Positions 8,467-17,995 are shown, counted from the stretch's first letter. The stretch is DNA of 64,000 nucleotides from BM003 sp963783695 (GCA_963783695.1 CAWAOM010000001.1:806001-870000); one strand, 5' to 3'. Numbers and translations: made by a program. Notes: generated by a model from the sequence alone, not told the origin.

Positions 8467-10149
8467 TTACTGCTGCTCGAACAGCGCCATGTAGTCCGGA
8501 CGATCCCTGACGTCATCGAATTGAGGCAGAGAGTCGATAAAGGGCAGACCGAATGTACCCGGCGTTCTCACCATGATTCTCAGTTCGGCAATTGCCTCTT
8601 CGTAAAGCCCGGCATACGCAAAACCGATGGCCCGTCTGCCAATGCTATCTGCAGCAGCTGCAAAATCTCCGTTTGTCTGCGCCTTGCGTCTTCGATCGGT
8701 TTCCGCGAACCAGGTTCTAATGGAATCTGGGTCGCGCTGCCGGGTGTAATAAATGCTCATCGCCGCAGCATAGAACCAGCTCTCGGTAGCGCGACCTGTT
8801 TCAGACAGCAACGCATCGCCGACCGCCGCCAACTCGATATCGGCGTCGCGATGTCGTCCCAGGTAACGCAATGCCTTGACCCGGAAAAGTGCGTCGAAAT
8901 ATTGCAGCGCCGGAATATCCAGCGGAATCGAATGCGACGATAGCTCGAGCATGCGCGGATAGTCGCGTGCCGCCTCAGCCGCACCCCTTGCGATAATGAT
9001 TTGAACAAACCCGGTGAATTCAACATCGCGCAACAGTTGATTGGCGCGCTGTGCGTCGCCGTTGCATTGGAGTTCGTAATCGGCAACCTGCGTCAACATA
9101 TTCGCGGAGGCCGGGTCGAGCGCCATTCCGATTCGCGCATATTTGCCGGCCTCTTCACAATGACCCGTCGTTCCGGCAAGACCTATCAAATACGCCGTAA
9201 TTGCAATGCTGCGGGGGTCCATATTGTGTGCCTCTACAGCACTACCATAGGCCTCGTCCCAGTAACCGAGGCGACGGAGAAGATACGCCTTAAGCGCCAA
9301 TTCCGAGGAGTTCAGCGAACCATGGTCCTCCAGCGCCTCCAACGCGTCCAGAGCGCGCCGGTATTCAAACTGAACCCGGTAGAGATACACCACTCGCGCC
9401 AGCTCGACCTCGTGAAGATCGGGCTGCAGCATGCGTGCCCGGTCAAGCGCAGCTTTGGCCGCGTCGCGTTTTACCTGGTCGTCCGTCGCCTGGGCATCGC
9501 GCGACCTTTCTATAGAGAGTTGTGCCCATGCAACGGCGAACTCCGGGTCCAGGGCCACGGCTTCCTCGAACGCGGCAATGACCTGCGCCGTGTTTAGTTC
9601 GTGGTGCCCACCGCGATCACGCAGCTCCAGGCCACGAAGATACGCGTTATAGGCCTCTATATTCTGTGTCGGTATCTGATCGATCAATATTTGATCTGAC
9701 TCACTGAGGCTGGTCTTCATTTCCCCGGCAATGGCCTTGGCGAGTGAAGCCTGTATGTCGAAAAGATTGGACGCAGTCAGTTCATGATCGAAGGTGTCGG
9801 CCCAGATGTGCTCATCGTCGTCCGTATCGATCAACTGAGCGTTCACGCGCACCCGGGACCCGAGAGCCTGGACGCCACCTTCCAGGATGTAGCGGGCGTT
9901 GAGCTCTTTACCGATTTGACGCATGTTTTTCGTGGTGTTCGCATACTCCATCACCGAAGTACGCGAAATCACCTTGAACGCTTCGAGCCTGGCCAGGCGC
10001 GTCAACAGATCATCATGGAGGCCGCCCGCGAGAAACCCGCCGTCCTCAGACCCGGTAGCTTTGAAGGGAAGCACGGCGACTGTCGGTATGCTTGTTTCGG
10101 CAGTTGTCGCCGGCGAGTCACCGGATTGCCAGTAAAAGCGATCGGCCAT
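8467..10149 (-). CDS. TolB-like/TPR protein, downstream part of a frameshifted gene
   Basis: This 560-residue segment starts with a TolB/FlgO-like N-terminal domain (IPTVAVLPFKATG through VRVNAQLIDTDDDEHIWADTFD). It continues with a long array of tetratricopeptide repeats to the C terminus. In related proteins this part follows one N-terminal membrane module. That module is here in another frame at 10118-10474, and the two frames overlap by 32 bases. Removing one C from the TATCCTGATG stretch at about 10156-10160 restores a continuous protein. The M at 10149 is therefore probably internal. Family role: membrane-anchored sensor or scaffold proteins of unknown ligand. Confidence 0.8.
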   Translation of the reverse strand: MADRFYWQSGDSPATTAETSIPTVAVLPFKATGSEDGGFLAGGLHDDLLTRLARLEAFKVISRTSVMEYANTTKNMRQIGKELNARYILEGGVQALGSRVRVNAQLIDTDDDEHIWADTFDHELTASNLFDIQASLAKAIAGEMKTSLSESDQILIDQIPTQNIEAYNAYLRGLELRDRGGHHELNTAQVIAAFEEAVALDPEFAVAWAQLSIERSRDAQATDDQVKRDAAKAALDRARMLQPDLHEVELARVVYLYRVQFEYRRALDALEALEDHGSLNSSELALKAYLLRRLGYWDEAYGSAVEAHNMDPRSIAITAYLIGLAGTTGHCEEAGKYARIGMALDPASANMLTQVADYELQCNGDAQRANQLLRDVEFTGFVQIIIARGAAEAARDYPRMLELSSHSIPLDIPALQYFDALFRVKALRYLGRHRDADIELAAVGDALLSETGRATESWFYAAAMSIYYTRQRDPDSIRTWFAETDRRRKAQTNGDFAAAADSIGRRAIGFAYAGLYEEAIAELRIMVRTPGTFGLPFIDSLPQFDDVRDRPDYMALFEQQ

Positions 10150-10474
10150 CAGGATAGCCGACCCCGAGCGCTACCATGGCAATGGTTGCGATATTTAGCC
10201 GCCGGCCGGTCGTCGAGGCAAGAGGCTGTGTACGATCGATGACGGACTCGCGCTTGACTCCGTCGGGAGTGATTTCATAAATCCACGAGAGAATCAGCGC
10301 TATCGGAAATCCCAGCAACAGGATCGCGAACACCGCGCGCAGCCAGATTGACGGTAAGCCAAGAATTTCGAACAGCAGGTCCGCTACCTGCAGGATCAAC
10401 CACGAAGCGACGATGTAGAACAAGGCAGCTCTGAAAACGTTGCGCTTTTTCAGTTCTCCCAACAGCGTCCTCAT
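10118..10474 (-). CDS. Membrane-anchor N-terminal part of the frameshifted TolB-like/TPR protein
   Basis: 118 residues. It begins LGELKKRNVFRAALFYIVASW, has two transmembrane helices, and contains the typical IYEITPDGVKRE cytoplasmic juxtamembrane motif. This is the standard start of TolB/TPR proteins common in marine gammaproteobacteria. The last eight or so residues (PDGRSLLLAIR) are out of register. The expected continuation, LMADRFYW, sits one frame over in the 8467-10149 gene. The pair is either one gene broken by a one-base insertion or a sequencing error. The start ATG at 10474 lacks a strong ribosome binding site. Confidence 0.75.
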   Translation of the reverse strand: MRTLLGELKKRNVFRAALFYIVASWLILQVADLLFEILGLPSIWLRAVFAILLLGFPIALILSWIYEITPDGVKRESVIDRTQPLASTTGRRLNIATIAMVALGVGYPDGRSLLLAIR

Positions 10475-10568
10475 GTGTAGATCCTTAAACTGGCAGCCCG
10501 ACCGGAGCTAATTCTACAGGTATCCGATTGCTGATATTGGCCGGAAGCTACTGGTGTATCAGGCACGC

Positions 10569-11048
10569 TCAGAGTGTATCGGCCATCCCGTCAACAACAA
10601 GTGCTCCAGCCCGGGCTGCAATCATCCCAGGGTCAGGTCGCATTGGCTGATCGCACGATCTTCCAGTGCTCCGCTTATAGCGGGAGAAATGTCTGTTTCG
10701 ATGTGACCTCCAGGTCTGCCATTCTTGCCAGTTCATGAAAGGACTTTCTGCGGGGTACTGCAGCTGCCATGAGGGAACCATCAGCGACCGGTTCCTGCGG
10801 CGCTGGCCGTCCGCGATAACCAGCAGGTCATATTCGGCCTCGCCAGGCGGCGACGCTATCTGGACCTTCTCGCCCTGCATCCTTGTGCCATCAAAAGGTG
10901 CTCTGATCAATTCGGAACCCTCGGGCAAGCGCTCTTTGAGTGCAGAGTTAAATCGGCGCCTCGCGACACAGATGGTTGGCGCGCCGAGACGCTGTGCGAG
11001 TTCACCCATTGGCAGGTCTTTCAAGGTGTCACCCTGCCAGGTCTTCAT
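10569..11048 (-). pseudogene. Remnant of a FAD-dependent monooxygenase
   Basis: The first 80 residues match the middle of group A flavin monooxygenases: LPMGELAQRLGAPTICVARRRFNSALKERL, with its conserved Arg and Leu pattern, and later the DG-like motif YDLLVIADG. The N-terminal dinucleotide-binding GxGxxG domain is not found upstream, and the sequence loses family character after ADGQ. It therefore looks like an internal fragment of a gene that has decayed at both ends. A nearby minus-strand frame at 11082-11276 may be part of the same relic but carries no recognisable motif. The fragment is probably not functional. Confidence 0.5.
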
Positions 11049-11377
11049 GCGGCTCGGATCGAGCCGTTCGCAGGAATCGATTCAGTCGCCGAACCCCGGT
11101 TCAATCAGACCCACAGCAGCGCCGGTATAGCCGCGCGATTCGCCGCCGGCACAATTGTTCACATCCGCTATCAGGTTTCGCCCGACGTCCTTGGCGCGCA
11201 CCACACCGCCATTTACCAGTCCCGGGTGGGTCTTGATCTCTAGCCTGGGCACGATGTCGATATTGGTGATCAGCATGGCCAGGCCTCTGGCGGGTGGGCG
11301 TTAAAGAAGCATCGCGGACCGGATTGTGGGGTAAGCTCGCCCCCAGAACCGATCACAACAAAAAGATTATTCGCATC
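11049..11377. other. Intergenic stretch upstream of the membrane protein gene
   Basis: About 330 bases with no supported gene. A 64-codon minus-strand frame at 11082-11276 has no family signal. The promoter of the gene starting at 11378 should lie in the right half, but no clear boxes are seen. Confidence 0.4.
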
Positions 11378-12622
11378 ATGGACGAAATCTTCTACTTCTT
11401 CGTGCTGTTGACGCCCATTATTGTCTGCTACTGGATATTGTCATTCGCGCTGGTGACTGTCGGTGCCAGGATAGGAGGCGGCAAGGGTTTCCTCGAATTC
11501 CTGCGGTTGTGGCTGAAGCCGCTATTCTGGATGAATTTTATCTACTTCCTTGCCTTCGAGGCACTGGTCAGCATCGTTTACTGGGCCGGATATGCACTGG
11601 TCTCGGCCAGTTCGGTCCGGACTCCTTGGCCCTTTCTCAACTTCCTTCAGAAAATATTGAGCTCCATTTTCGCCCCTCTCTACGATGCGCTGTTTCGAGC
11701 GATCGGGACCGGTGGCTCCGGCGGAGCCGGCTTTGCAGCATGGGTGTTCATCTCTCTGTTGCTTTTTGTCATTATCATGATTCCCTACAAGATCGTGCAT
11801 CGGCGGACGACAGCCTTCTTCAAGAAGCTGATATTCCGGGACCTTTGCCGCTCACACGGTCTACCCAACGGGAAATTTATCACCCAGACCCCGAGCAATA
11901 TGTTGCCGTCCCACCTTGTGCGCCGCATCGCTTCCTCGAAGGATACGGCACGGGAGTGGATTATCTCGGCCTTCAGGGAAAACCAGCTTGGCTTCGAGGG
12001 GGATCCACGAAAATTTCACCTGGGGGCACATAACGCCGATCACATGCAGTGGGAGATTGAGGGCAGGGTCGTCGATTTCTGGGAATCAAATATCTACCTT
12101 TTAAAGAGATCACCTTATCGAGACGAAAAAGAAAAACTGGCTTATAAGCGCAAATATGAAACCTGTTTCGACGGGGTCGCCATCCGCATAAACGATGTAC
12201 TACCGGCCGGTTGGAGTCCCGACCTCTACGCCATAGGTGAAGGTCCCGCAACTGGTCACCGGGCACAACATAAACAGGGCATACTGCTCACTCTGATAGA
12301 GGCAATTCTGCGTGGCTCAGGTAGTCATGGAAGTGAACAGGATTCCGGCCTCGACCAGTATCCAGCAGCAATCACCGAGCTGGATGTTGGCAAGGAGCAC
12401 TCACTTCGGTTTGTGGGAGTGGACCAAAAATCGCTCTACATGTTCCTGGAAACCGGGCTCGAGGGAACCATGTTCAACTTCAACATGAATACCAAAATCG
12501 CCCGCAGTGAGGCCCTTTTCTTGGAGGACCTCCAACTGGTTCTACACCACTACCAAATGATCGATAGAGTTCTGGCATCGCTGGACGAGCAGCAGCGGCT
12601 CAAATACAAAGCAAGCGCCTGA
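11378..12622 (+). CDS. Unrecognised three-TM protein with large cytoplasmic domain
   Basis: About 414 residues, taking ATG 11378; the frame is open from 11294 but the extra 28 residues look non-coding. Transmembrane helices are predicted by eye at about 5-30, 50-78 and 119-138, with a Gly-rich loop before the third. Residues 140-414 are soluble and well mixed, with segments EIEGRVVDFWESNIYLLKRS and FRFVGVDQKSLYMFLETG-like strands and a helical C terminus. The soluble part vaguely recalls DUF3137-type proteins (a membrane hairpin followed by a mixed alpha/beta domain), but I could not confirm it. It is monocistronic. Function unknown. Confidence 0.7.
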   Translation: MDEIFYFFVLLTPIIVCYWILSFALVTVGARIGGGKGFLEFLRLWLKPLFWMNFIYFLAFEALVSIVYWAGYALVSASSVRTPWPFLNFLQKILSSIFAPLYDALFRAIGTGGSGGAGFAAWVFISLLLFVIIMIPYKIVHRRTTAFFKKLIFRDLCRSHGLPNGKFITQTPSNMLPSHLVRRIASSKDTAREWIISAFRENQLGFEGDPRKFHLGAHNADHMQWEIEGRVVDFWESNIYLLKRSPYRDEKEKLAYKRKYETCFDGVAIRINDVLPAGWSPDLYAIGEGPATGHRAQHKQGILLTLIEAILRGSGSHGSEQDSGLDQYPAAITELDVGKEHSLRFVGVDQKSLYMFLETGLEGTMFNFNMNTKIARSEALFLEDLQLVLHHYQMIDRVLASLDEQQRLKYKASA

Positions 12623-13299
12623 TGGAGGAATTGTCACAGACAAGCTTGAACGTGTTCTGTGCGGCAACTAGGTTCTGGATCAGAGAGCTACTACCCGGTG
12701 GAGTCAGCTTGGTGAAGCGCTAACGTTGACCCCCGCACATTTGTCGTCTTTTCTCCTGTTGTTACGGCTTTGCGCCTGCGCGGGAACACCCCAAGTCGTG
12801 AAGCAGTTGGATGGCCGGATTCGATCGAAGATTAAAATCCCACTCTTCTGGTTATGCCCCCCAAAATCAGGTAATACCCTATGCCGGAGAACTCGAAATC
12901 TGCGTGGCGCTATTCTGAGGGAGGCTTACAATTCCAGCGCCCATCCTTGGCAACTAGAAAAATAGTCCAGAATTGCCAGGTGTCCAATTTGTTCTGCCCT
13001 TTGAACGATTCCGGGTGATCCATCCTCGGCAGGGGAGCAGCAATGGTCAGCCCACTTACAGTTCAATCCGCCAGCGGACGGCCCGATGATTCACTCGGAT
13101 AGGTGCAGGATGTTCTTCTTTGATTAACGATCGGATTGGCCGCCTCAGGGCTAGCCGCCTCGGCGTTTTGCTCGTGTTTTCAGCCCGGTCACAGTCGAAT
13201 TTGTGACCAGGTAGGCCGCAGTCCGCGCAGCTGCTGCGATGTCAACCGAAGTTAAAGGCGGGTAACTCAGTACAGTCTGGAAATATAAAGTTATTATCG
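12623..13299. other. Intergenic stretch with no supported gene
   Basis: About 680 bases. A 79-codon plus-strand frame at 12726-12965 has no family match, no ribosome binding site and an odd composition. The remaining frames are shorter. No repeats or hairpins stand out. Confidence 0.45.
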
Positions 13300-13384
13300 T
13301 GGTGCCCGGGGCCGGAATCGAACCGGCACGGTATTTACCGAGGGATTTTAAGTCCCTTGCGTCTACCAATTTCGCCACCCGGGC
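13300..13384 (-). tRNA. tRNA-Leu (anticodon UAA)
   Basis: The minus strand reads GCCCGGGTGG at the 5' end and closes with CCCGGGC followed by an encoded CCA. The D-arm contains AAATTGGTAGACGC, the anticodon loop is CTTAAAA with anticodon TAA, the long variable arm is CCTCGGTAAATACCG, and the T-arm GGTTCGATTCC is canonical. It is 85 bases including CCA, a class II tRNA as expected for leucine. The DNA upstream (above 13384) is strongly AT-rich and likely holds the promoter. In E. coli the equivalent leuZ lies directly behind glyW and cysT; here it is 32 kb from tRNA-Gly. Confidence 0.97.
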
Positions 13385-13616
13385 TTTTAATACTTTCAAC
13401 AACTTATATATCTTTCTTATAGTTATTTATCGATACTAATAATTCCCTTCACCTTTTCTCTTCGAGACACTTCCCGCTGATCGCTAGGATGCCGGGCCAC
13501 TGCAATCAAGCCGCCACCTCAGCTGGCGACACTTCATGGTAGCGAGATCGACTGTAACGTAACAGACCCCAGTCAAACCAAAGCGCCGCTACAACTGCAG
13601 CGGATCGAGCTAGGGC

Positions 13617-13641
13617 AAAAGAAAACCCCGCCGAAGCGGGG
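13617..13641 (-). terminator. Rho-independent terminator of the FG-GAP gene
   Basis: On the minus strand a CCCCGC-TTCG-GCGGGG hairpin (six GC pairs closed by a UUCG tetraloop) is followed by TTTTCTTTT. It lies 36 bases past the stop codon at 13677 and ends the two-gene operon. Confidence 0.9.
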
Positions 13642-13676
13642 CTTTCTCCTACCAGTCCAACAGCCTCATATAAACA

Positions 13677-15695
13677 CTATTTATTGCTTTTCTTGGCATG
13701 GATCACGATCGAACCGCCACCCAACTGGGTACTCGGATCGACATCGTCTTCCGCACCGTACTGGTTGTCGTAGACGACAGTGTCGCCATTGGCCTTGTCC
13801 CAAATCTTGATTCGGAAAAGGTCTATCCCGGTTGATGGTGTTAACTCTGCATCGACAGCGGTCAACATGAACCCGTAGCTACCGGTTCCGTTGATAGTAC
13901 CCGTCCCCTTGTATTGCGCACGGTGTCCCGCAATCACAAGCCAATCGTAATTATCGGAGTGAAAATTCAGGTTACCCGCCTTGAACTGGAACTCCGTGTT
14001 GCCGACGGGCACCTGCTGTCCCTTCTTATACTTGGAGACGAAACCAAAATTCGCCTTCCCGCTCAACAGCGGGTCGACCACGTAGGCACCCAACGGCGAG
14101 TCGATCCAGCCACCGCCGGTGACGAAGCCTCCATCCGGATCGTAGACCGCAAGGAACACGCACTCCTCCGCGCTCGTATTACCGGCCGCATCGGTGCCCG
14201 ACACACAAAGCGTATGCACACCTGCCTCAGAAAACACTGGAAGCAGAGCAATAACCGTCTCTGAGATCGTGTCAAAGCTGCCGTCCTGGGCCGCCATGGC
14301 GACTGCGGCCCCACCATTGAGCGTGTACGCCGCCGAGGCGATGCCCGATCCCCCCGTGTTGGAATCGTCAATGATCGCCGTCAGCGAGACAGCGGTGTCC
14401 ACGGCGACCGGGTTGGGCGTCGCGACAACATAAGACACGATCGGGCCCTCACGGTCGAAGTCAAAGGCATACACCGACCCGCTGTTGGTTCCGTTGTCGT
14501 CATTCCAATCGGCACCGATCAGCGCCATGGTCCCGTCGTAGGCGACTTCGAAGCCAAAACGATCACTGGGCGCGCGGTCGCTTGCGATCAGTTTCATTCT
14601 CTCCGTCCAGTCGCCTGTCACCGGGTTGCGGTCGAAAACGTAGGCCGCTCCCCGCCAGTTGTCGTCACGGAAAGCGCTAATCACTGCCGTGTTACCGACA
14701 GCCGCCATTGAAGTCCCGAAAATATCTCCGGACGAACCATCACTGGCAGTGAGCTTATCCTGCTGCATCCACATCCCTGTCGTCGAATCAAACTCGAATA
14801 CGTAGACTGACCCGCTACTGGGTCCCTTGTCATCATCTGAGTTAGCGCCAATCAGCACCGAATTACCGGCAATCGCCACTGCACTCCCGAAATGGTCGTA
14901 GGCCGCGCCGTCTGCCGCCGTGAGCTTTGCTTGCTCGGTCCAGCTTGTCGGATCACTTGGATCGTAAGTGAAGACATACGCCGAACCGCTGCTGGTTCCC
15001 AAGTCGTCATCATCGTATGCACCGATCAGCGCCGTACCCCCCTCGAATGTGACGCGGACGCCGAAGCGGTCCCCGGTCAAGCCATCGCTCGCCATAAACT
15101 TCGCCTGCTCGGTCCACAAACCGCTTGCTGGATTCCGGCTAAAGACATAAACCGCGCCTTTGTGGTCATCATTCCATGCACCGACCAGGATCGTGTCATT
15201 TTCAATCGCGACTGCGCGTCCGAAATGATCGCCAGACGAACGGTCGCCGGCAGTGAGCTTCGCCTGCTGGGTCCATGACCCGGTCGTCGGCTCGCGAACG
15301 AAGACGTAGGCCGAGCCGGCACTATAATCGTCGTAAAATGCACCAATCACGGCCGTGTTCCCATCGAGCGCAACAGAAATGCCAAAGTAGTCATAGGCCG
15401 ACGGGTCGCTGGCGCTGAGCTTCGTGTGCTGACTCCACACCCCTGTCAGCGGATCACGCTCAAAGATGTATGCTGACCCGCTATTAGCCCCGCCGTCATC
15501 ATCCCTCATAGCCCCGATCACCGCTATGTCCTTGTCGAACGCGACGTCATCACCGAATTCATCACCCGCGCCGGCATCAATTGCAACGAGCTTTTGTGTT
15601 TCGTTCTGTGTTGCCGCGGAGATCGACAGAGCTGGCAGCAACAGCGCTGCACACACCAGTGCCAGGTTCGCAAATTTTTGGAAAATCGAGGTCAT
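13677..15695 (-). CDS. Secreted FG-GAP repeat protein with post-COAP-1-like C-terminal domain
   Basis: 672 residues from ATG 15695, chosen because GGAGGTGA lies 5 bases upstream and a signal peptide follows at once (hydrophobic core to LSISA). Residues 30-420 hold about seven FG-GAP-type repeats, each with an FG..VA turn, an IGA.DDD-like acidic calcium-binding-like loop, and a SGSAYVF strand followed by a W..Q.KL.A.D link. This is a likely beta-propeller. An Ig-like segment follows (about 425-510), then a C-terminal domain beginning VTGGGWIDSP and ending GGGSIVIHAKK, typical of post-COAP-1 domain proteins. It is probably exported or surface-located. It is translationally close (13 bases) to the upstream secreted protein gene. 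A strong terminator follows. Confidence 0.88.
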   Translation of the reverse strand: MTSIFQKFANLALVCAALLLPALSISAATQNETQKLVAIDAGAGDEFGDDVAFDKDIAVIGAMRDDDGGANSGSAYIFERDPLTGVWSQHTKLSASDPSAYDYFGISVALDGNTAVIGAFYDDYSAGSAYVFVREPTTGSWTQQAKLTAGDRSSGDHFGRAVAIENDTILVGAWNDDHKGAVYVFSRNPASGLWTEQAKFMASDGLTGDRFGVRVTFEGGTALIGAYDDDDLGTSSGSAYVFTYDPSDPTSWTEQAKLTAADGAAYDHFGSAVAIAGNSVLIGANSDDDKGPSSGSVYVFEFDSTTGMWMQQDKLTASDGSSGDIFGTSMAAVGNTAVISAFRDDNWRGAAYVFDRNPVTGDWTERMKLIASDRAPSDRFGFEVAYDGTMALIGADWNDDNGTNSGSVYAFDFDREGPIVSYVVATPNPVAVDTAVSLTAIIDDSNTGGSGIASAAYTLNGGAAVAMAAQDGSFDTISETVIALLPVFSEAGVHTLCVSGTDAAGNTSAEECVFLAVYDPDGGFVTGGGWIDSPLGAYVVDPLLSGKANFGFVSKYKKGQQVPVGNTEFQFKAGNLNFHSDNYDWLVIAGHRAQYKGTGTINGTGSYGFMLTAVDAELTPSTGIDLFRIKIWDKANGDTVVYDNQYGAEDDVDPSTQLGGGSIVIHAKKSNK

Positions 15696-15708
15696 TGTCG
15701 TCACCTCC

Positions 15709-16206
15709 CTATAGCGATGCATAGTTGAAGGTCACTGCCGTGTCGCTCTCCACCGCATTGCCGATCTTGTAGAACACGCCCTGATCCGAGCGGATCACGA
15801 TGCAATCATTGGTGGAAAACGGAAGATCCACAGCTTCACTGGAAAAGGCGAGATTGGCTACCTCGTCCAACGTTATGCCATCGAACGCTACACCCTCAAC
15901 GAAAGCCATTTCCACGTGCTCGGTAACGGGAACGACCACCGAATGCAAATCGCGATCGGCGTTATAAGCGACCTTGATATCGGCGAAAGACCCGTCCGCC
16001 ACATCAACAGCCTCAGTTACGATACCGCCATCCAGATCGAACTCCTCCGCCTCGAACGCCAGTGTTTGAAGTAACACACCTGCATCTGCCGAAGCCGTCA
16101 AAAATCCCCCCGGCGCAGCGAAAACGGCAATTGCGACGAGTAGCGCGGGAAACTTACGGTGTTCAATCAACGCCGAGCCGACAATCCCAAAGAATTCAGG
16201 CCTCAT
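15709..16206 (-). CDS. Hypothetical secreted or membrane-anchored protein, partner of FG-GAP protein
   Basis: 165 residues from ATG 16206, which has an ideal AAGGAGG six bases upstream; the longer frame from 16281 is not supported. An N-terminal hydrophobic segment (about 20-45: FPALLVAIAVFAAPGGFLTASA) is a signal peptide or anchor. The rest is acidic and beta-rich, with a repeated (V/I)xEAVD motif (IVTEAVDVADGSF, FSSEAVDLPF) and one cysteine. Its stop is 13 bases from the FG-GAP start, so the two are one operon and the product probably works with it outside the cytoplasm. No family recognised. Confidence 0.8.
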   Translation of the reverse strand: MRPEFFGIVGSALIEHRKFPALLVAIAVFAAPGGFLTASADAGVLLQTLAFEAEEFDLDGGIVTEAVDVADGSFADIKVAYNADRDLHSVVVPVTEHVEMAFVEGVAFDGITLDEVANLAFSSEAVDLPFSTNDCIVIRSDQGVFYKIGNAVESDTAVTFNYASL

Positions 16207-16281
16207 ATCTTGCCTCCTTGCGGTCAAGGACTGCGTCAATACCGTGCAACGTTGCTGACCGATTGAACGTCCGACAATCAC

Positions 16282-16517
16282 ACACGGGTTTCCGGCGGCC
16301 CGGCGGTCTTGGGTCCTTCGTGGCGTCGCAGAAGGCGTCCCGGAGGAAGCGAGGACCCGTGGCTTTGCGTCAGTAGCTTTCGCTACCTTTGCCTTTATCA
16401 GATAACTATTTCTTTCTACTTCCCGAGGACGATTATGACAATTCGGAGTTGTACTTAGCCCTTCACCCGGCCGTTTTCGTTTTTCCTCTTTCGTCGGTAG
16501 CCACAGTCACCGCCGAA
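16282..16517. other. Intergenic stretch
   Basis: Holds the presumed promoter of the two-gene secreted operon (minus strand) and the 3' flank of the aldehyde dehydrogenase pseudogene. No gene or hairpin is convincing. Confidence 0.35.
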
Positions 16518-17865
16518 TCAATCAAAACTCACATATGTCGTTTTTATCTGCGAGTATTGCGAGTACTTGTGCAAAGCATGCAACGATTTGTCGTGGCCAA
16601 ACCCCGATTGTTTGTATTCGCCGAACGACACCGTTACATCGCCGCCATCGATGTTGTTGACGTTGACCGTTCCTGCCCGCAGCGCCCGCGCAACACGATG
16701 CGCTGTATTCAGGTCGCGGATCCATAGGCTCGCCTGCAGCGCATAAATCGAGTCGTTCGCGATTCGCACCGCTTCCTCTTCCGACTCGAAAGCGATAGTC
16801 GCCAGCACCGGTCCGAAGATCTCTTCCTGCGCATACACATGGCGTTTTCAACATCGCTAAACACGGTCGGCTCGATGTAAAAACCACCACTTTCCTGGGC
16901 CACTCGTTTGCCTCCGAGAGCCAGCGTCGCGCCCTCCTCACTGCCCTTGCCGATATAACCAAGAACCGGAATTATAGAAAATGCCGTCAGCCGCGGCCTG
17001 AGTAACCGCGTCGAGATTAGTCACATCGGCAAATACGACATTCTGGGTTTTGCCACCACACTCGAGCGAGACCTGCTTGAGATTCGAACGCCCGGCGTAT
17101 TGCAGAAAAAGCTTTCCGACTTCGGTCGATCCGGTGAAGGCAACCATGTCCAACCCCGTCGTGCAGTCCAGGCGCCTGACCCGCCTTTTCACCCGGACCC
17201 GGCACCACATTGAAAACGCCTGCGGGGATTCCGGCCTCATCAGCCAGCGCCGCAACCCGGATCGCCGTAAGCGACGACTGCTCCGCCGGTTTGATGATCA
17301 CGCTGTTACCCGCTGCAAGCGCCGGTGCGAATTTCCACGCGGCCATCAGCAGCGGAAAATTCCAGGGCACTACTGCCGCGACCACGCCGAGCGGCTCGCG
17401 GGTGGTTAACCCCAGGGCATCGGCCGGGGTTGGTGCTATTTGGTCATAGACTTTGTCAATGCACTCGGCATACCACTGCACGGTGTTGACGACCGCCGCC
17501 AGATCATCACCGAGCGACAGCGAAATCGGTTTGCCCATGTCGAGCGTCTCGTGCAGCGCCAGTTCCTCGGCGTTGTCGGCAATCAGGTTTGCAAATTTCA
17601 GCAGCACCGTCTTGCGCTGACGTGGTGCCATACCGGCTCACGCTCCGCCTTCGAACGCCGCGCGCGCTGTCTCCACCGCACAGTCGACATCGACGTCTTC
17701 GCATGCAGCAATCTCCGCAAGCGCGCGTCCGTCGATCGGACTGATACAGGGCATCGTGGCCGCATCTCGGACATCGACATAGGCGCCGCCGATAAACGCA
17801 CGCGTTTCCGGCTGGATCGATCCAGCCCGGTCGGACCACTCTTTCATCGTCGGTCCACTCGCCAT
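16518..17865 (-). pseudogene. Decayed aldehyde dehydrogenase (PuuC-like)
   Basis: An ALDH-superfamily gene similar to gamma-glutamyl-gamma-aminobutyraldehyde dehydrogenase PuuC. It starts at ATG 17865 (GAGGG upstream). Pieces lie in several minus-strand frames: MASGPTMKEW onward; MAPRQRKTVLLKFANLI to NVVPGPGEKAGQA; LDMVAFTGSTEVGK to GIFYNSG; LGYIGKGSEEG to SDVENAM; and YAQEEIFGPV to the end. Lesions seen are an in-frame TGA at 17638-17640 where the family has Trp, one extra G in a G-run at 17154-17157, a junction near 16965 that removes about 50 codons including the catalytic Cys loop, and a shift near 16840. It cannot be catalytic. Confidence 0.85.
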
Positions 17866-17995
17866 GGTTACCCTCGAAAAATGTTCGGTGCTGAAACGTG
17901 TGTAGCGAATTCTATAGGTCTCGCCTTTACGCCCGGGTCTGACCTTCACGCCGCTCGCAACAGGTATTTTCCCGACTGAAAAGCTCAGGACCGCC

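Noticed and set aside
12726..12965. A 79-codon plus-strand frame with a CPPKSGN motif resembling one in the lipase at 550-1668
   Set aside because: There is no ribosome binding site and no other lipase feature; the similarity is probably chance.
13151..13402. An 83-codon frame containing AKLVDARDLKSLG
   Set aside because: It is a translation of the tRNA-Leu gene, a well-known artefact.
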